Shown here: in pieces, positions 15,922-19,511 of the stretch
Position numbering within the stretch: position 1 is the stretch's first letter
Layout of the letters: every line of letters begins with the position of its first letter
Assembly (NCBI GenBank): GCA_016717145.1
Contig: JADKGD010000038.1
Location: forward strand, 1-19,511
DNA length: 19,511 nt
From: Saprospiraceae bacterium
Lineage (GTDB): Bacteria; Bacteroidota; Bacteroidia; Chitinophagales; Saprospiraceae
Direction: 5' to 3'
The notes under the pieces: model-generated
What the model saw: the letters and a program-made list of their open reading frames with translations, nothing else
The model's database searches: none
What the model was told of the DNA's origin: nothing
Made by a program: the position numbers and the translations under genes

Positions 15922-16852
15922 TTAATCAATTTTAAAATATTTTTTTATACGTAACATTCTTAGAGTGTTCCATTTACTTGGTTTCCCCGGCTTTCTCCAT
16001 GATGACGTGTACTTGTCCTGAATGTGCTGCGTGCACATTCCATGTTCCCTCCTTATTTTGTTTTTTATTCAAATGGGCCAATGCTTCAGTCATTCTATTG
16101 TCCCATTTAATTCCTGCATATTGAAAATAATCCATAGCTCTAAGAATGTCATATTTCCATCTGCATGGATAGGTTAACTTTAAGAAGTTCTTATCAATTA
16201 TTTGCCCTGTGTGGTCTGATAAAAATAATCGGTGCATCAAGATAAATTCAACTCCAGTTTTAATAGCATCTGAAATTTCTTTTTTTCTATACGTGAATCC
16301 TGTTTTCTGAAATTCGGTAAATCCTTCCAGAACTGAAAGAGTGGAATGCAAGGAGCTGTGTTTAGCTCCACTTCGTGTTGTCCTGCAATTAAATCCTCCA
16401 TCCGGCATAATCTCATTAAGAATACAGTCAATAATGCAATGCAGCTTTTTTTCAGGTATTTTGAAATAGGAAGCGTAATTCAAAAACATTCCATTTACAC
16501 AAACGTCACTGTTCTTCGCTGTAGATGGCCCTAATCGAATACCTCCGTCATATGCCATGTTATTTTTTAAGATCAGTTCTATTGTCTCTTGTACAGTTTC
16601 ATTGTTCGATGGGAGATTTAAATTACGAAGGTCAAGTAACGTATAATGAGTAGAAATCCATTTAGGTTGATAGAATTTATCTCCCCAATGACGGTCTGAA
16701 TTTCGCTTTGATAAAATTTTCATACCCCATCCTTCATTTGTTATTCGGGCTTGAAGATTTTTTTTGTCAGCGTCTAACAAATCACGCCAAACTTGGTATT
16801 GAATAGAGACATCTCCTTCCAATAACCAGTCTATGATTTGTTGATTGTTCAT
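15922..16852 (-). CDS. Squalene/prenyltransferase-fold (alpha/alpha toroid) repeat protein (one frame break near the 3' end)
   Basis: The unbroken frame (16852-15974) starts MNNQQIIDWLLEGDVSIQYQ. It has repeated helical modules with GWGMKILSKRN, HWGDKFYQPKWISTHYTLLDL, DGGIRLGP, SDVCVNGMFLNYASYF, DGGFNCRTTRSGAKHSSLHSTLSVLEG, YPCRWKYDILRAMDYF and EGTWNVH. D-G-G-F/I-N and G-x-W repeats are the signature of the prenyltransferase/squalene-oxidase repeat superfamily. One G too many at 15985-15988 ends the frame at GETK. The next frame gives KPSKWNTLRMLRIKKYFKID to TAA 15924-15922, the usual ending of these proteins. No DxDD or DCTAE cyclase motif is seen, so catalysis is uncertain. It is a cytosolic protein of about 309 residues with no obvious partner nearby. 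The stop lies 41 bp beyond the RAYT element. Confidence 0.65.
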
Positions 16853-16936
16853 TTGTATTCTGAATTAATAAATAGACGCTTTATGAAAATGAATGGACAT
16901 TCTGACTAACGTTAAATTTCACTTTACAAATTTAGA

Positions 16937-17195
16937 TTATTTTCGACTATCATTTGTTAGCACTAGAAATTTCTTAATGTTCTTTTCATTAATAGTTACT
17001 GGTCCTTCTTTTATTATAATTTTTTTTCTCTTTTTTGCTTCTTCTTTTTTACTACAATATCTTTTGACACAGATGAACTTGAATCTGAAATCATTGTATC
17101 CTGTACTGTAAAAAAGTTGTATCTAATTGTAAACTGTCTTGCCCAAAACTTGAGCATGAAAAAAAGAAAAATATTATGAAGAGTAAAAGTCTCAT
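16937..17195 (-). CDS. Small secreted protein with lysine-rich middle (frame broken twice), unrecognised
   Basis: From ATG 17195 the sequence reads MRLLLFIIFFFFSCSSFGQD, a strong signal peptide (the Cys could be lipidated). It continues DSLQLDTTF; after a T lost from the run near 17108 it reads FTVQDTMISDSSSSVSKDIV, then KKKKQKREKK. After an A lost near 17018 it reads IIIKEGPVTINEKNIKKFLV and ends LTNDSRK at TAA 16939-16937. The repaired length is 86 residues. Length, signal and a net loss of two bases agree, but no family is recognised. It shares a strand with the toroid gene 84 bp downstream. It could be a small exported protein of this lineage only. Confidence 0.4.
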
Positions 17196-17225
17196 AGCAT
17201 TCAGCCAACTTACTTATTTACCTAA

Positions 17226-17233
17226 CAAATATA
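17226..17233 (-). promoter_or_regulatory. Possible -7 promoter element for the small secreted protein
   Basis: Read on -, TATATTTG matches TAnnTTTG. It lies about 31 bp before the start at 17195, the same spacing as the mqnE promoter. No clear -33 TTG is seen at the expected distance. Confidence 0.3.
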
Positions 17234-17294
17234 TAGTATTTAATTTTTAAGGTAAATTTTGTTGATATATTTAAAAGCAATCATGCCCTTATTT

Positions 17295-17368
17295 GCCCAT
17301 GCTGATGCAAATTTCAGTCCGATACTGGCCTGATAAATGCAACTTGTGCCATAACTTCTAATAACTAA
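17295..17368. repeat. Truncated copy of the RAYT element 3' end and its REP cluster
   Basis: TTTCAGTCCGATACTGG-x-CTGATAAATGCAACTTGTGCC here matches 15155-15193 with one difference over 39 bases. The following ATAAC..CTAATAACTAA matches the last codons and stop region of the RAYT gene (15199-15215). GCCCATGCTG before it matches 15110-15119, with the 26-bp repeat deleted. It is in the same orientation as the left end of the RAYT element. Confidence 0.7.
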
Positions 17369-17544
17369 TCTTATCGAAATGACATTAAAAATATGTCGAA
17401 AATCCAAACTGTATTACACCGGTTTTTGAAGGCGGATGTATTCATTTGGAAGTTGAATTGTATATCTGTTATATCTCCCAAATCAAAATATCCGGGTATT
17501 AAATACTTATGAAAGAAAAATCTATTTTGACAATGAATGTATTG
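17369..17544. other. Gene-poor stretch, no recognised feature
   Basis: Together with 17209-17294 this makes a gap of more than 300 bp between two - strand genes, interrupted only by the REP remnant. On - the frame stays open for about 56 codons after the thioredoxin stop (FFFHKYLIPGYFDLGDITD...). I recognise no family in it and see no start signal. It could be chance or the remains of a gene. Confidence 0.4.
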
Positions 17545-18019
17545 TTACGGATTTAGTTGCTTCAAGATTTTTATTAAGACATTAGATGTAATGTATTCAG
17601 GATATTGAAATATTATTTCATTGTCAGCGTTTAAAAAACAAAGCGATGGATAGGATATTTTTTTATCAAACATACCTAATTGTTCAGCTAATTCGTGTAT
17701 GCCTGTATTTGTACCTGTGGGTTTGTATCTGAAAGTAAATCCGTTAAAAATGATATTTTGCCTTTCTTCTGCGTTTAGGTCTACTAAGTAATATTTTTCA
17801 TTGAGCATTTTAATGCTGTCGTCGTTCTTAAAGGTGGTGTTTTGCATCGTTTGGCAATACTTACACCAGTCTGTATGAATAAAAACAACTACGTTTCTCT
17901 TTGCGACCTTTTGCAAACTATCTATTTGTTCAAATTGATAAGTTTTAAGTTGGGCAAATGAAGTGTATCCTTGCAATAAAAAAAGCCCAAACAATAAAAA
18001 TAAGTGAATATTTTTTCAT
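17545..18019 (-). CDS. Secreted thioredoxin-like protein (one frame break in the signal peptide)
   Basis: The start ATG 18019-18017 gives MKKYSLIFIV. After one extra base near 17988 the main frame follows with LFGLFLLQGYTSFAQ, completing a signal peptide. The domain has VVVFIHTDWCKYCQTMQ with the C-x-x-C redox pair, a cis-Pro-like ISYPSLCFL, and a closing helix LIKILKQL; this is the Thioredoxin_7 type. Such proteins reduce or shuffle disulfides in the periplasm. The ATG overlaps the receptor stop by one base (TAATG), so translation is probably coupled to the TonB receptor and the two likely act together. The main frame alone (149 residues from a TTG at 17994) lacks the basic start, which is why I choose 18019. 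Confidence 0.8.
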
Positions 18020-19511
18020 TATTTCAAATAGTATCTTATACCCAAAAATGTTCTTGCCCCTTGATTAGGTCCATAAACATAATTGGGATCAAAGGTTAAA
18101 CCAAATGGATTATTTGTAGTGGCTAAAACTTGTCCGTTACTTCCAAACTGTACTTCTTTATCAAAAGGGTCGTTGGTTCTGGCAATGATAAACGGATTGC
18201 CTTTATTGGGTGTCCAATTCAATAAATTTTTACACCACCATAAATTTCCAAAATCCTTTAAACCACTATATGTCAATTGAATATTTTGAATACTCCACCA
18301 AGGGGAAGTTAGGCTCTTGGATCACTCTCGCCTAACAATGGTAGTCGCATGGGACTGTAAATATTGCCTGTGTAATCAATTGATAAATCTGTTTGTTTGA
18401 TTTTGTAGGATATGGCCCATATTCCCGTGAATTTTTCAGTTAAAATTTGTTGTTTGGTTGATCCATTTTTAGTTAAAGTATTTGCCATTAATGTTCCGCC
18501 GGTATTAATTTTAGACCGTTATTAAAAGCTACATCAATATTTAAACTTACTCCTTTGCTTTCGGCATGGCCATTTAAATTGTCATAAATTATTTTGTTGG
18601 GGTCGGTATCGTAATCTCCCACTATTCTGTTGTTGAAATAGGTGTAAAATACCAGCGTCAAGCCCAATAAATGTTCCGTTTTTGCAAATATTTTTTGATA
18701 TAATTGATATTTACATTGTAAGATTGCTCAGGATTTAGTTCATTTTTATTTCCACAATTCTTGCTCCTGTAAGTGCTGCATGATCTTCGGTATATAAATT
18801 TACTACTCTAAAACCTGTACCGGCATTAAGACGAATAATGTTTTTGGATTTACTGTCACTTTATATGCAATTCTTGGTAAAGATGTTGCCATGAAATGAA
18901 TTGTAATCGTACCTGAACCCAAGCAATAATTTGTGCTGTTTTGCTAATGTAATTTCGTCTTGCACGAATACTCCTGGTAACCAAGTTTTTTGTGGTTGGT
19001 TTTGTTGATTTAGCGTGTCGGCAGTGGATGTGGCAGGCGTATTATCGTCATAAAAAGTATAACGTAATGATGTACCCACAAGCAAATCATTTTCTACCTA
19101 TTATTTTGTCCCAAGTTAATTGCGAAAAGGCAATATTTTGTTGTGCAATGTATGAGGTCTTTCCATATCGGCTGTCCTGGTCGTGGTTATTATACGAAAA
19201 AGAAAGCATCAATTTTTCTTTGACCGGTAGTTGATAATTACCCAACACTTCCCATCGTTTAGTGAAAAATACTTTCCCCATATATACTATCACCACCCCT
19301 AAAACTTTTATTCCAACGTATATCTCCTCCCAGCGGTCTTCATGCATATACCTACCGGCAAGGCTGAAAACCCTATTGTCTTTCCTTTGAATATTCCACT
19401 TTTGAAAAACTGAAATTTGGTTTTGCAAAGTCATATCCGGTAAAGTTGTCGTTGTTATTGTCAACTCTGTTTTGAAAGTTAAATAATTTAGCCCGGTCAA
19501 TACACTTGCTT
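18019..19511 (-). CDS. TonB-dependent outer-membrane receptor, C-terminal part (several frame breaks, runs off the window)
   Basis: Pieces in several frames form one beta-barrel. They read DNNNDNFTG, ISVFQKWNIQRKDNRVFSLAGRY, GDIRWNKSFRGGDSIYGE (other frame), TKRWEVLGNYQLPVKEKLML, QLTWDKIIGR, then LLVGTSLRYTFYDDNTPATS, TWLPGVFVQDEITLAKQHKLLLGFRYDYNS. After a badly broken stretch (18280-18860, with GLKDFGNLWW near its end) it closes with NPFIIARTNDPFDKEVQFG and GARTFLGIRYYLK at TAA 18021-18019. Alternating strands and a terminal aromatic-rich strand are typical of TonB receptors. The closing F-D-P-N/S-Y-V-Y-G/A-P-N-Q-G-x-R-x-F-L-G-x-R is familiar from Bacteroidota receptors of the iron/cobalamin/colicin type. 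The plug and N-terminus are outside the window. Substrate cannot be told. The thioredoxin-like gene follows directly. Confidence 0.75.

Noticed and set aside
17014..17208. 64-codon ORF on - starting MAECYETF
   Set aside because: Its first half is out of frame with the signal peptide from ATG 17195; only the second half belongs to the reconstructed small protein.

Overview
This AT-rich window comes from a member of the Bacteroidota, most likely a Saprospiraceae-type bacterium. Supporting signs are type IX secretion (T9SS) sorting domains of both type A and type B, a futalosine-pathway menaquinone gene (mqnE), a SusC-like/TonB-dependent receptor, a recF-DUF721 gene pair, and a Bacteroidota-style TAnnTTTG promoter. 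The family-level placement is inference.

Layout. 1-117 is the tail of a T9SS cargo gene. 195-725 is a compact, hairpin-rich, MITE-like insertion with 8-bp target duplications that touch the stop codon of the next gene. 730-2820 (-) encodes a secreted M23 metallopeptidase with a T9SS tail. 3072-4265 (-) is mqnE. From 4377 rightward on + come a galactosyltransferase-like glycosyltransferase, an SMP-30/gluconolactonase-like lipoprotein, and one very large multi-domain T9SS type B surface protein (about 5.9 kb) closed by a strong terminator at 12258-12290. A small membrane protein follows (12334-12795, +) and converges on a - strand cluster read in the order DUF1003 membrane protein, recF, DUF721/DciA-like. 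Next is a 766-bp REP/RAYT element (Y1 transposase between perfect 26-bp inverted repeats), an alpha/alpha-toroid (squalene/prenyltransferase-fold) protein, a small basic secreted protein and a second REP remnant. At the right end is a thioredoxin-like secreted protein overlapping a TonB-dependent receptor that runs off the window.

A dominant property is the number of single-base frame breaks, almost all in homopolymers. The first 4.7 kb (M23 gene, mqnE) has none, while nearly every gene after about 4750 has at least one. Conserved protein sequence continues in another frame after each break. This looks more like uncorrected long-read consensus error than true gene decay, so I annotate whole reconstructed genes and give the break positions. 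Several genes (the holin-like protein, full RecF, the RAYT catalytic tyrosine, the toroid C-terminus, the small secreted protein) become visible only after mentally repairing these breaks.

Functionally the window mixes housekeeping genes (menaquinone synthesis, RecF repair/replication) with cell-surface genes (T9SS cargo, TonB uptake, glycosyl transfer) and two kinds of small mobile repeat. I see no tRNA, rRNA or CRISPR.
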